NCBI GenBank assembly: GCA_913054485.1
Contig: CAJXHQ010000057.1
Location: 1 to 10,767, forward strand
Reading direction: 5' to 3'
DNA length: 10,767 bases
Origin: an uncultured Paracoccaceae bacterium
GTDB taxonomy: Bacteria > Pseudomonadota > Alphaproteobacteria > Rhodobacterales > Rhodobacteraceae
A program made the translations under genes and the position numbers. This document shows positions 1-7,709 of the stretch, piece by piece (positions within the stretch are counted from its first letter, which is position 1; the number at the start of each line of letters is the position of its first letter). The notes under the pieces are model-generated. The model was not told the DNA's origin, made no database searches, and saw only the letters and a program-made list of their open reading frames with translations.

Positions 1-494
1 CGATGGCGGGCATTCTGACCGGCTATTTCACCGTCTCTTACGTGCCCGGCGATCTGGTGAAGCTGCTGGTGGCGGCGATCGGCTTTTATTACCTGTTCAA
101 CGCACTGAAAAACCATCTGCGCAAAACCCCGGTGCCGCCGCGCCCCGCGGATGTGCCGCGCGGGCTGTTCTGGGGCAGCCTGGCGGGGCTTACCAGCTAT
201 ATCTCCCACGCCGGCGGGCCGCCGTTCCAGACCTATGTACTGCCGCAGAAGCTGGAGAAAATGGTCTTTCTGGGCACCACGGCGATCTTCTTTTCCATCG
301 TCAACCTGATGAAAGTCCCACCTTACATTGCCGCAGGCCAGATCACCTGGGACAGCGTGGCGCAGGCCGCCTGGCTGGCCCCCATCGCCATTGCCGGCGC
401 CTGGTCCGGTGCCACCATTGCGCGGCTGCTGTCGGAGCGGCTGTTCTTCGCGCTGGTCTCCGTCAAGCTGGTCTACGAAGTAGTCACCGGCTGA
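1..494 (+). CDS. TauE/SafE family sulfite/organosulfonate exporter-like permease (5' partial)
   Basis: The reading frame is open to the left edge, so only the C-terminal 163 residues or so are visible of a family usually about 250 residues long. The visible part is strongly hydrophobic, with roughly five membrane segments. The most telling stretch is around visible residues 60-105: an SHAGGPP motif, then a YVLP-KLEK segment and a GTTAIFF helix followed by N-x-x-K-x-PPY. This is the conserved second half of TauE/SafE (DUF81) permeases. Members are inner-membrane carriers linked to export of sulfite, sulfoacetate or other sulfur anions, but many have no known substrate, and nothing here fixes one. 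It ends in TGA and converges on the esterase gene 51 bases away. Family assignment is strong; substrate is unknown. Confidence 0.9.
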   Translation, partial: MAGILTGYFTVSYVPGDLVKLLVAAIGFYYLFNALKNHLRKTPVPPRPADVPRGLFWGSLAGLTSYISHAGGPPFQTYVLPQKLEKMVFLGTTAIFFSIVNLMKVPPYIAAGQITWDSVAQAAWLAPIAIAGAWSGATIARLLSERLFFALVSVKLVYEVVTG

Positions 495-545
495 GCCGCT
501 GCACCCGGAGTGTTGAAAACCCCGGGGACAGCTAAAGCGCAAAGT

Positions 546-1211
546 TCAGAGGCTTAGCTTGTCGCGCATGAAGGCCAGCGCCACGCTGAGCCCATCAGGT
601 GCAATACCGTGACCGGTGCCCTTCATGATGTGGGCAAAAACATCCTTGAACCCGGCCTCCTGCAGCGCTTCTGCGGCTTCCGGCAGCGATTGCACCGGCA
701 CCACCTCGTCCTCGTCGCCATGCACCAGAAGCACCGGCATCCGGCTCACCACCTCGTCCTTGAAAGTGTCAGGCGACATCAGCCGGCCCGAGAAGGCCAC
801 GATGCCCGCCACCGGGTCCTCGCGGCGCGGGGCGACATGCAGCGACATCATGGTGCCCTGGCTGAAGCCGAACAGCACCACCTGTTCCGGCAACACGTCC
901 TCATCCACCATCAGCGCATCAAGGAAGGCATCCAAGTCTTCGACAGCGGCCTGCATGCCGCGCATGCTTTCCTCCTCCGAAGACCCATCGATCCAGGGGA
1001 TCGGGAACCACTGAAAGCCCATCGGCGCGCCGGCGCAGGCCTCGGGCGCATCCGGCGCCACAAACAGCGTGTCCGGCAGGTGTTCCGCCAGCGGGTCGGC
1101 CAGCCCCAGCAGATCCGCGCCATTGGCGCCATAGCCATGCAGAAACACCACGATCGAACGGGTATCCCCCGAGAGCGGCTCTTTGCGCCCGGCTGTCAAA
1201 ACACGTGTCAT
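546..1211 (-). CDS. Alpha/beta-fold carboxylesterase (phospholipase/carboxylesterase family)
   Basis: This is a 221-residue cytoplasmic serine hydrolase of the small carboxylesterase/acyl-protein-thioesterase-like family. An early strand VVFLHGYGANG (residues 21-31) holds the oxyanion-hole region. The nucleophile elbow is GFSQG with Ser117. HGDEDEVVP supplies the acid, probably Asp168, and GTGHG supplies His201. The spacing matches well-studied bacterial esterases of about 220 residues, so the triad looks intact. The natural substrate cannot be read from sequence. I chose the ATG at 1211 because it is preceded by AAGGGA and overlaps the stop of the upstream glycosylase gene as ATGA, a classic sign of translational coupling. 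An upstream in-frame ATG at 1280 would add 23 residues with no family match, buried in the glycosylase gene. Confidence 0.9.
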   Translation of the reverse strand: MTRVLTAGRKEPLSGDTRSIVVFLHGYGANGADLLGLADPLAEHLPDTLFVAPDAPEACAGAPMGFQWFPIPWIDGSSEEESMRGMQAAVEDLDAFLDALMVDEDVLPEQVVLFGFSQGTMMSLHVAPRREDPVAGIVAFSGRLMSPDTFKDEVVSRMPVLLVHGDEDEVVPVQSLPEAAEALQEAGFKDVFAHIMKGTGHGIAPDGLSVALAFMRDKLSL

Positions 1212-1861
1212 CGGATCCCTTCCCTGTCCTTTGCCACGTGGTAATAGGCCCACAAGAGCCGGGCCGCAACCGACCGCCACGGCGACCAGTCTTCGGCCAT
1301 TTGCCGCAGCGCGCGCTCCTTGGGGCGTTCGGGAAGGTCGAAAAGGACGCGGGCCGCTTCTTGCAGGGCCAGATCGCCCGGCGCAAAGACATCCGCCCGG
1401 CCGAGCGAGAACATGGCATAGATCTCGGCCGTCCAGATGCCGATGCCCGGCACCTCAACCAGGGTGGCGATCACTTCCACTGTCGGGGCGTCGCGCAGGG
1501 CGGCATAGTTGATCCGCGCCTCGGCAAGCGCCTTGGCATAGCGCACCTTCTGGCGGCTGAGGCCGGCGGCGCGCAAATCCTCATCCGAGGCCCACATCAC
1601 CTTGCGCGGCCCGGTGAGGCGCGCGGATTTCATCTTCTTCCAAATGCCATTGGCCGCGGCCACACTGATCTGCTGGCTGACTATGGCACTCAGCAGCTGT
1701 TCAAACCCGTCGGGCTTCAGTCGCAGCGGCAAGGGGCCGGTCCGCGCAAGTGCTGCGGCAAATCTCGGGTCATGCTGCGCCAGATGCGCAGCACCCTCGG
1801 CGACGCAGTCCGGACCCGAAATGATCCGTCCGATACGGTTTTGCGGCATTATGCCCCCCAT
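1208..1861 (-). CDS. DNA-3-methyladenine glycosylase II (AlkA-type, HhH-GPD superfamily)
   Basis: This gene encodes a base-excision-repair glycosylase that removes alkylated purines such as 3-methyladenine. The protein is 217 residues, shorter than E. coli AlkA and typical of the compact AlkA-like group without the N-terminal extra domain. Visible landmarks are the ISQQ-type helix LLSAIVSQQISVAAA (57-70), LSRQKVRYAK (101-110), the helix-hairpin-helix VEVPGIGIWTAE (135-146), and the downstream loop PGDLALQ with the expected catalytic Asp163. Two starts are possible: ATG at 1861, or ATG at 1849 preceded by a GGGGGG tract four bases upstream. The second has the better ribosome binding site and would remove four residues. 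Its stop overlaps the esterase start by 4 bases, so the two are probably cotranscribed; a functional link between them is only an inference from that arrangement. Confidence 0.92.
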   Translation of the reverse strand: MGGIMPQNRIGRIISGPDCVAEGAAHLAQHDPRFAAALARTGPLPLRLKPDGFEQLLSAIVSQQISVAAANGIWKKMKSARLTGPRKVMWASDEDLRAAGLSRQKVRYAKALAEARINYAALRDAPTVEVIATLVEVPGIGIWTAEIYAMFSLGRADVFAPGDLALQEAARVLFDLPERPKERALRQMAEDWSPWRSVAARLLWAYYHVAKDREGIR

Positions 1862-1885
1862 GTTCCAACCCGCTCAGCCTGCCTC

Positions 1886-1930
1886 TGCACAGATGCACAG
1901 GCAAGTGTGAAAACCGACTCCCTTGTGCAA
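1886..1930. promoter_or_regulatory. Tandem TGCACAG repeat with inverted TGTGCA in the glycosylase/MFS divergent gap
   Basis: The 97-base gap between the divergent glycosylase and MFS genes holds TGCACAG at 1886-1892 and again at 1894-1900, followed by TGTGCA, the inverted form of TGCACA, at about 1924-1929. Such clustering in a short divergent promoter region could be a binding site for a regulator of either gene. No clear -35/-10 pair is visible. The repeats are short and could be chance. Confidence 0.25.
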
Positions 1931-1958
1931 AGCAGTTAACAGGAGTACGGATTCGCAC

Positions 1959-3176
1959 ATGAGCATGACGATGACCCAAGCAGACAACCGCAGCGCCAAG
2001 CGCAATGTGTTTATTCTGGTGATCGCCCAGGCCTTCCTGGGCTCCCAGATGCCGATGATCTTTGTTTTGGGCGGTCTGGCCGGGCAATCGCTGGCCACCA
2101 ACCCCTGCTTCGCGACGCTGCCGATCTCGGTGATTGTTCTGTCGTCGATGCTCTCGGCCAACCCGATGTCGGCGATCATACAGCGGTTCGGGCGCAAGGC
2201 GGGCTTTCTGACCGGCTCCCTCGGCGGCGCGATCGGCGGCATTGTCGGCGCTTACGGGCTCTACCTTGGCTCCTTCCCGATGTTCCTTCTGGGCAGTTTC
2301 TTCACCGGCATCTACATGAGCGCGCAGGGCTTCTACCGTTTTGCCGCCGCCGATACTGCATCCGATGACTTCCGCCCCAAGGCGATTTCCTACGTGATGG
2401 CCGGGGGGCTCTTGTCAGCGATCATCGGCCCGCAGCTAGTGAAAGTGACCTCGCAGGCCTTTGTGATCCCCTTCCTCGGCACCTATCTGACCGTAGTTGC
2501 GATCAACGTGATCGGATCGCTGATCTTCCTGTTCCTCGATATTCCGCGCCCTGATGCGCCCTCAGCCGATGCGCCCAAAGGCCGCAGCCGGCTGGAGCTT
2601 CTGGCCATCCCCCGCATTGTGGTTGCGGTGATCTGCGCCACGGTGTCTTACGCGCTGATGAACCTGGTGATGACCTCAACACCGCTGGCGGTCGTCGGCT
2701 GCGGCTTCACCGAAAACAACGCCGCCGACGTGGTCTCGGGCCACGTGCTGGCGATGTTCGTGCCCTCCTTCTTCACCGGCCACCTGATCGCCCGCTTCGG
2801 CGTCGAAAAGATCATGGGCACCGGCATCGTGATCCTGGCCGCCGCCGGAGCCGTCGGTCTGCAAGGGGTCGAGCTGGAGAACTTCTTCCTCGCCCTGATC
2901 CTGCTCGGCGTGGGCTGGAACTTCGGCTTTATCGGCGCCACCCCCATGCTGGCCGGCGCCCACGAGCCGCACGAGCGCGGCCGTATGCAGGGGCTGAACG
3001 ACTTCATCGTTTTCGGCGGTGTGACCTTTGCCTCGCTGGCCTCGGGCGGGCTGATGAACTGCTCCGGCGGCACGCCGATCGAGGGCTGGAACGCCGTGAA
3101 CATGGCCATGGCCCCCTTCCTGATGCTGGCCGGCGGCGCGCTCCTGTGGCTGGTGCTGCGCCCAAAAGAGGCTTAA
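1959..3176 (+). CDS. MFS transporter, 12 predicted membrane helices
   Basis: This is a 405-residue inner-membrane protein of the major facilitator superfamily. Hydrophobic segments alternate with short loops in a 6+6 pattern, with a longer, charged central loop around residues 196-213. The loop between helices 2 and 3 carries RFGRKAGFLTG (77-86), a motif-A variant. A matching degenerate copy, HLIARFGVEKIMGTG (275-289), sits at the equivalent place in the second half. The substrate cannot be told from the sequence, and no metabolic neighbour suggests one. The ATG at 1959 is chosen because coding character begins there. AGGAG lies at 1941-1945, a rather long 13 bases upstream; ATGs at 1965 or 1971, or an upstream TTG at 1923, are possible alternatives. 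It is divergent from the glycosylase and convergent with the synthase-fold gene. Confidence 0.85.
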   Translation: MSMTMTQADNRSAKRNVFILVIAQAFLGSQMPMIFVLGGLAGQSLATNPCFATLPISVIVLSSMLSANPMSAIIQRFGRKAGFLTGSLGGAIGGIVGAYGLYLGSFPMFLLGSFFTGIYMSAQGFYRFAAADTASDDFRPKAISYVMAGGLLSAIIGPQLVKVTSQAFVIPFLGTYLTVVAINVIGSLIFLFLDIPRPDAPSADAPKGRSRLELLAIPRIVVAVICATVSYALMNLVMTSTPLAVVGCGFTENNAADVVSGHVLAMFVPSFFTGHLIARFGVEKIMGTGIVILAAAGAVGLQGVELENFFLALILLGVGWNFGFIGATPMLAGAHEPHERGRMQGLNDFIVFGGVTFASLASGGLMNCSGGTPIEGWNAVNMAMAPFLMLAGGALLWLVLRPKEA

Positions 3177-3206
3177 GGCCCCAAACTCCCCCGCGCCCGG
3201 ACCAAA

Positions 3207-3229
3207 GGGCGGGCGTATAACGCCCTCCC
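3207..3229. terminator. GC-rich stem-loop between convergent genes (possible bidirectional terminator)
   Basis: GGGCGGGCG pairs with CGCCCTCCC around a TATAA loop, with one mismatch, giving about nine base positions. It lies 30 bases after the MFS stop and 45 bases beyond the stop of the convergent synthase-fold gene, where a shared terminator would be expected. There is no proper T-run on the plus strand and only TTT on the minus strand, so it is a weak intrinsic terminator at best. Confidence 0.4.
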
Positions 3230-3273
3230 CGTGTAGGAAGTGCTTTGCGCGGACAATTGGGAAGACTTTTTTG

Positions 3274-4050
3274 CTACCAGCGGCCTAGTGCAGCCCGCCA
3301 CATCAGGCCCGCACGGCGGCGGAACTCACTCTGCCCCAGCGCGCCCTCGGCCACGAGGTTTGGCTCGCGCACGGCCTGTTTCAGCAGCGCTTCAGCCTGC
3401 CAGCCCGCCAGCAGCGCAACGCCTGCTTCTTTTGAGACCTGGCCGCCGTCGGCCCGCGCCTGCTGCAACCGCTCCAACGCAGCCGCGGCCAAGGCCCGGA
3501 CACCCTCGACCGTGCCATCCAGCAGCGGCACGCGTTTTTGTTTTTCCAGATCCGGAATGGCCTTCAGCCAGGCTGCAACCCCGGCGCCATAGGCAAAATC
3601 CCGCACCACATGCTCATCTGCGGCACCAAGCGAGGCAGCGGCCATCCACATCAAGGATCCATTGGTGGCGTCGATATGTGCGTCAAACTCTGCCTGATCC
3701 GCAAAGGGATCCTTGTAGATATGCCAGCGCCGCGCTTCGGCCATGGCGTCAATATGCGCCGCCAGCTCCGGGGTCAGCAGCCGCCCCAAGGGCGTTGCCA
3801 CGAAATGCCGCCGCACCGGTTTGCCGCCGGCGATCTCCGCGCCGATGTCGCGCCACCATTGCACCCGCATCTCGGCAATCATCGCTTCCTGGCTGGCCCA
3901 GGGCGCACGCGCCAGCTCAATATTGAACGCATAAAGCGCAAACAGCACCGGGCGCGCCGCAACAGGCGCAGCCATCACCGCCTGAAACCGGTCCGGGTCG
4001 GCCTGCCTCACCAGATCGGCGCAGGCGGTCAGGTCCTCGTCAAACTGCAT
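3274..4050 (-). CDS. Squalene/phytoene synthase-fold protein lacking catalytic aspartates (NDUFAF6-like)
   Basis: This 258-residue soluble, mostly helical protein has the trans-isoprenyl-diphosphate synthase head-to-head fold. Family landmarks include FALYAFNIELAR (37-48), MRVQWWRD (61-68), HIDATNGSLMWMAA (125-138) and YGAGVAAWLKAIPDLEKQKR (154-173). In true squalene or phytoene synthases the first and last of these carry DxxxD motifs that bind Mg-diphosphate. Here the first is replaced by N-I-E-L-A-R and the second keeps only one Asp. The pattern recalls the mitochondrial complex I assembly factor NDUFAF6 and its alphaproteobacterial relatives, so a non-catalytic role in respiratory-chain assembly is possible. 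That is inference. The start overlaps the end of the citramalate synthase gene by 11 bases, with GGAAG ten bases upstream, implying coupling. No carotenoid or hopanoid genes are nearby. Confidence 0.85.
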   Translation of the reverse strand: MQFDEDLTACADLVRQADPDRFQAVMAAPVAARPVLFALYAFNIELARAPWASQEAMIAEMRVQWWRDIGAEIAGGKPVRRHFVATPLGRLLTPELAAHIDAMAEARRWHIYKDPFADQAEFDAHIDATNGSLMWMAAASLGAADEHVVRDFAYGAGVAAWLKAIPDLEKQKRVPLLDGTVEGVRALAAAALERLQQARADGGQVSKEAGVALLAGWQAEALLKQAVREPNLVAEGALGQSEFRRRAGLMWRAALGRW

Positions 4051-5650
4051 CGCGGATCAGCTTCCAGCGGATCGCATCCAGCAGCGCCTCAAAAGAAGCA
4101 TCGATTATGTTGGCGCTGACGCCAACCGTGGACCAGCGCCGCCCCTGCCCGTCCTCGCTGTCGATGATCACCCGGGTCACCGCCTCGGTGCCGCCTTGGG
4201 TGATACGCACCTTGAAGTCGACCAGCCGCATATCAGCCAGCGTGTCCGAAAAGCGCCCCAGATCCTTGCTCAGCGCCTTGGCCAATGCGTTCACCGGCCC
4301 GCGGTCGCTGCCGGTCTCATCCAGCGATTCACTCACCGACAGGCGCTTTTCGCCGTCGACCTTCACCACCACCACGGCTTCCGACAGGCTGACCATGCGG
4401 TTGTACTTGTTCTTGCGCCGCTCAACAGTGACCTTATAGCGCTTCACCTCGAAGAAATCGGGCAGCTGGCCCAGCTCCTCGCGCGCCAGCATCTCAAACG
4501 AGGCCTGCGCGGTGTCATAGGAATAGCCCTCAGCCTCGCGCACCTTGATCACATCCAGAATACGCGCCAGCGCCGGATCGCCCTTCTCAACCGCAAGCCC
4601 GGCATCCGTCAGCCGCTTGCGCAGGTTCGACTGGCCGGCCTGGTTCGACATCGGAATGATGCGCTCATTGCCCACCAGCGAAGGCTCGATATGCTCGTAA
4701 GTCGAAGGATCCTTCAGGATCGCCGAGGCATGCAGCCCCGCCTTATGAGCAAAGGCCGAGGCTCCTACAAAAGGCGCCTGTTTCACCGGCACCCGGTTCA
4801 GAATATCGTCCAGCGTGCGGCTGATCTGGGTGAGCCCTTGCAGCGCCTCGCGGCTGACGCCAATCTCAAACTGGCTCGCATAAGGCTCCTTCAGCAGCAG
4901 CACCGGGATCAGCGAGGTAAGGTTGGCATTGCCGCAACGCTCGCCTAGCCCATTCAGGGTTCCCTGAATCTGCCGCGCGCCCGCCTCCACCGCTGCCAGA
5001 GAACAGGCCACGGCGTTTTCGGTGTCATTGTGGGTGTGAATGCCCAGCTTGTCCCCCGGCAGCCCCGCCGCAATCAATTCCGAGACGATCCGCCCCACTT
5101 CCGAGGGCAGCGTGCCGCCATTGGTGTCGCACAGCACCACCCAGCGCTCGCCTGCCTCCAATGCGGCGCGGCAGGCAGCCGTGGCAAAGGCGGGATTGTC
5201 CTTGTAGCCGTCAAAGAAATGCTCAGCGTCATACAGAGCCTCGCGGCCCTGCGCCGCGATGTGCGCCACGGACGCCCGGATATTCTCCAGGTTCTCGTCC
5301 AGACTGATCCCCAGCGCATGGGTCACATGATAATCATGCGCCTTGCCCACCAGACAAACCGACTGCGTGCCCGCATTCATCACCGCCGCCAGCACATCGT
5401 CATTCTCAGCGGACCGCCCGGCCCGTTTAGTCATCCCAAATGCGGTCATCCGGGCACGCGTCTTCAGGCCTGTCTCAAAAAACGCGCTGTCGGTGGGATT
5501 GGCCCCGGGCCAGCCGCCCTCGATATAGTCCACACCCAAAGCGTCCAGCGCTTGTGCAATCTGCACCTTCTCCCCGGTCGAGAACTGCACACCCTGCGTC
5601 TGCTGCCCGTCGCGCAGGGTGGTGTCGTAGATATATAAACGCTCGCTCAT
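4040..5650 (-). CDS. cimA: (R)-citramalate synthase
   Basis: This 536-residue enzyme condenses pyruvate and acetyl-CoA to citramalate, the first step of the threonine-independent route to 2-ketobutyrate and isoleucine. The N-terminal TIM barrel starts with YDTTLRDGQQTQG (8-20), holding the metal-binding Asp9 and catalytic Arg13. HTHND (205-209) supplies the two metal-ligand histidines, and GLGERCGNANL (235-245) follows. The QQTQGVQFS signature and the SAFAHKAGLHASAIL region (298-312) fit the CimA subgroup better than 2-isopropylmalate synthase. A C-terminal LeuA-type regulatory domain covers about 400-536, ending with VGVSANIIDASFEAL, so feedback control by an amino acid is likely from the family. 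AAAGGGG lies about seven bases before the ATG. It follows cysS by 88 bases in the same direction and may share its transcript. Confidence 0.94.
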   Translation of the reverse strand: MSERLYIYDTTLRDGQQTQGVQFSTGEKVQIAQALDALGVDYIEGGWPGANPTDSAFFETGLKTRARMTAFGMTKRAGRSAENDDVLAAVMNAGTQSVCLVGKAHDYHVTHALGISLDENLENIRASVAHIAAQGREALYDAEHFFDGYKDNPAFATAACRAALEAGERWVVLCDTNGGTLPSEVGRIVSELIAAGLPGDKLGIHTHNDTENAVACSLAAVEAGARQIQGTLNGLGERCGNANLTSLIPVLLLKEPYASQFEIGVSREALQGLTQISRTLDDILNRVPVKQAPFVGASAFAHKAGLHASAILKDPSTYEHIEPSLVGNERIIPMSNQAGQSNLRKRLTDAGLAVEKGDPALARILDVIKVREAEGYSYDTAQASFEMLAREELGQLPDFFEVKRYKVTVERRKNKYNRMVSLSEAVVVVKVDGEKRLSVSESLDETGSDRGPVNALAKALSKDLGRFSDTLADMRLVDFKVRITQGGTEAVTRVIIDSEDGQGRRWSTVGVSANIIDASFEALLDAIRWKLIRDAV

Positions 5651-5680
5651 GGGGTTGCCCCTTTATTCACCTGGCTCCAA

Positions 5681-5727
5681 ATATCCCGGGGGGAGATCGC
5701 TTGCGATCGGGGGGCAGAGCCCCCTTT
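5681..5727. repeat. GC-rich palindromic intergenic element between cysS and cimA
   Basis: Read on the minus strand, the gap holds GGGGGC-TCT-GCCCCC (5710-5724), then a second palindrome GATCGC-AA-GCGATC (5695-5708), then a C-tract leading into CCCGGGATATTTGG. The two stems lie back to back. I recall very similar blocks (a GGGGG..CCCCC palindrome, a variable palindrome, then CCCCGGGATATTT) as common between genes in Rhodobacterales, but I cannot verify that here. It could act as a terminator or an mRNA processing/stability element between the two genes. No T-run directly follows either stem. Confidence 0.55.
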
Positions 5728-5738
5728 ACTCCCGCCTC

Positions 5739-7103
5739 TCAAAGCGCATCCAGCGCTGCGGCATCGAAGCCTGCGCCCGGCACCAGCTCAACGCCGGTCT
5801 TGCTCATCCGCACTTCCAGCCCGGCCGCCTGGTAGGCAGCCTTCAGCCGGTCCACTTCCGAAAAATCCTTCGTCTCCATCGCCGCCTGCCGTGCTGTAAA
5901 AAGCTTCACCTCATGCGCCGACAGATCCGGACCTTCCGCCCATGCCCCAAGCTCGCCGGTCAAAAGCCCCATCAGCTGCGCCGATGCCAGCAGCGCCGCC
6001 GCTTCCCCCGCCGCCGCCAATTTATGCAGTTCTGCAATGGCTCCGGCGGTATTGAGATCATCGGCCAGCGCCTCAACCACCGCGGCAGCAGCGCTGGCGG
6101 CGGGCTCGATGCCCGCTGTCAGCGCCCGCCACTTGCGCAGCGTCGCTTCGGCCTCCGACGCCTTCTTTGCGGTCCAGTCCATCGGTTTGCGGTAATGCGT
6201 CGCCAGGAACACCAGCCGGATCACCTCGCCCGCAAACCCCTGATCGAACAGGTCATGCACGGTGAAGAAATTGCCCAGCGACTTGGACATTTTCTTGCCC
6301 TCGACCTGCAGCATCTCATTGTGCAGCCAGTAGCGCGCGAACTCACCCTCCGGATGGGCGCAGCAGCTCTGGGCGATCTCGTTCTCATGGTGCGGGAACA
6401 TCAGGTCGTTGCCGCCGCCGTGAATGTCGAAACTTTCCCCCAGCAGCTCATAAGACATGGCCGAGCATTCAATATGCCAGCCCGGACGGCCGCGGCCCCA
6501 GGGGCTGTCCCAGCCAGGCTGATCCCCGGTCGAGGGTTTCCACAGCACAAAATCCATCGGGTTTTTCTTGTAGGGTGCCACTTCCACGCGGGCGCCCGCA
6601 ATCATGTCATCGACCGAGCGGCCCGACAGCCTGCCATAGCCCTCTTTCCAGCTGTCGACAGCAAACAGCGCATGGCCTTCGGCAGCGTAGGCATGGCCCT
6701 TGGCGATCAGCTCTTCGATCATCGCCACCATCTGCGGAATATACTCCGTGGCGCGCGGCATGTGGTTGGGCTCCAGCGCGCCAAGTGCGCCCATGTCGTC
6801 CAGGAACCACTGGGTGGTTTCGGCAGTGATCTCGCCAATCGCGCGGCCGCTCTCGGCGGCGCGGGCGTTGATCTTGTCATCCACGTCGGTGAAGTTGCGC
6901 GCGTAAGTCACGTGATCCGCACCGTAAGTCTCGCGCAGCAGCCGGTAGAGCATGTCGAAAACGACGACGGGACGCGCATTGCCCAGATGGGCCCGGTCAT
7001 AGACCGTTGGCCCGCAGACATACATCCGCACATTGGAAGCCTCGATCGGCTCGAAGACCTCTTTCCTGCGGGTCTTGGTGTTGTGGAGCTTGATCACCGT
7101 CAT
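5739..7103 (-). CDS. cysS: Cysteinyl-tRNA synthetase
   Basis: This is a 454-residue class I aminoacyl-tRNA synthetase that charges tRNA-Cys. The Rossmann fold begins with [16 protein letters not shown]: Cys30 is the first zinc ligand and HLGN (39-42) is the HIGH motif. The other expected zinc ligands, Cys213 in WHIECS, His238 and Glu242 in PHHENE, are present. [10 protein letters not shown] (270-279) is the KMSKS loop. The C-terminal helical anticodon-binding region runs from about 310 to the end, and the length matches the family. The ATG at 7103 has AAAGGA about six bases upstream. It is the first gene of a probable minus-strand block with cimA and the synthase-fold gene, divergent from the MmcQ/YjbR gene across a 206-base gap in which I see no convincing promoter boxes. 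Confidence 0.97.
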   Translation of the reverse strand: MTVIKLHNTKTRRKEVFEPIEASNVRMYVCGPTVYDRAHLGNARPVVVFDMLYRLLRETYGADHVTYARNFTDVDDKINARAAESGRAIGEITAETTQWFLDDMGALGALEPNHMPRATEYIPQMVAMIEELIAKGHAYAAEGHALFAVDSWKEGYGRLSGRSVDDMIAGARVEVAPYKKNPMDFVLWKPSTGDQPGWDSPWGRGRPGWHIECSAMSYELLGESFDIHGGGNDLMFPHHENEIAQSCCAHPEGEFARYWLHNEMLQVEGKKMSKSLGNFFTVHDLFDQGFAGEVIRLVFLATHYRKPMDWTAKKASEAEATLRKWRALTAGIEPAASAAAAVVEALADDLNTAGAIAELHKLAAAGEAAALLASAQLMGLLTGELGAWAEGPDLSAHEVKLFTARQAAMETKDFSEVDRLKAAYQAAGLEVRMSKTGVELVPGAGFDAAALDAL

Positions 7104-7309
7104 GACATGTCCTTTGGCCTGGCTTGCGCGCAGCGCGGGCTTAGCAACTTGTCACGTGGAAGAAAACGACAGAAACCGGCCCGCTGTGAAATCAGCAGGG
7201 AATGCAGCAGATAATAATGGTGCGCATCGGGTTCATGGGGCCTGCATAACACGCAGCCCGGCATGCGCCAAGGGTTGAGTTCCCCGCCCCTGCCGGGCAG
7301 TCTGCAGCC

Positions 7310-7654
7310 ATGTCGCGCGATCTGATCAACTCCATTTGCGCCGCCCTGCCGGGGGCCGAGGTTTCCGACCCCTGGGGCGGCGGCCATGACGCCTGGAAGG
7401 TGGGCGGCAAGATGTTTGCCTGCATGGGCACGGCCAATGACGGCGTGTCGGTGAAATGCGCCGATGTTGAGACCGCACAGATGCTGATCGACGCCGGTGC
7501 CGGCGTGAAAGCGCCTTATTTCCACCGCTCCTGGATCCGCATTCCAATGGACGCGCCCGAGGACGAGCTGCGCCACCGCATCACCAGCTCCTATGACATC
7601 ATGCGCGGCTCACTGACGAAAAAGCTGCAAGCGGCATTGCCGCCGCGCGGCTGA
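7310..7654 (+). CDS. MmcQ/YjbR family DNA-binding-fold protein
   Basis: This is a 114-residue small cytoplasmic protein. The segment GGGHDAWKVGGKMFACMG (23-40), the middle KCADVETAQMLI, the APYFHRSWIRIP strand (68-79) and the C-terminal SYDIMRGSLTKKLQ (94-107) are the hallmarks of the MmcQ/YjbR (CyaY-like fold) family. The family is often annotated as DNA-binding on structural grounds, but its cellular role is not established. The ATG at 7310 has no good Shine-Dalgarno sequence; the start is supported by the family N-terminus. It precedes the aminotransferase by 55 bases in the same direction, so the two may be cotranscribed. Confidence 0.88.
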   Translation: MSRDLINSICAALPGAEVSDPWGGGHDAWKVGGKMFACMGTANDGVSVKCADVETAQMLIDAGAGVKAPYFHRSWIRIPMDAPEDELRHRITSSYDIMRGSLTKKLQAALPPRG

Positions 7655-7709
7655 TTGACAAAGCGGGAACACTCTGCCCCTGTCTGCCCAAACGACTGGG
7701 AGAGAGCCG

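Noticed and set aside
504..526. CCCGG / CCGGG inverted repeat between the convergent permease and esterase genes
   Set aside because: Only five base pairs with a 13-base loop and no T-run; too weak to call a terminator.
1212..1280. Upstream in-frame extension of the esterase (23 residues)
   Set aside because: The extension lies inside the glycosylase gene, has no family match, and the ATG at 1211 has both a good ribosome binding site and the coupling overlap.
3266..3272. T-run on the plus strand after the MFS gene
   Set aside because: It lies about 37 bases beyond the nearest stem-loop and has no hairpin directly before it, so it does not complete an intrinsic terminator.
5649..7214. 521-codon open frame on the plus strand, antisense to cysS
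   Set aside because: It is an exact shadow of cysS in high-GC DNA. Its product is His/Arg/Gln-rich without any domain, while the opposite strand encodes a complete synthetase.
7655..7660. Perfect TTGACA hexamer immediately after the MmcQ/YjbR stop codon
   Set aside because: No acceptable -10 element lies 16-18 bases downstream (the sequence there is C-rich), so I do not call a promoter for the aminotransferase.
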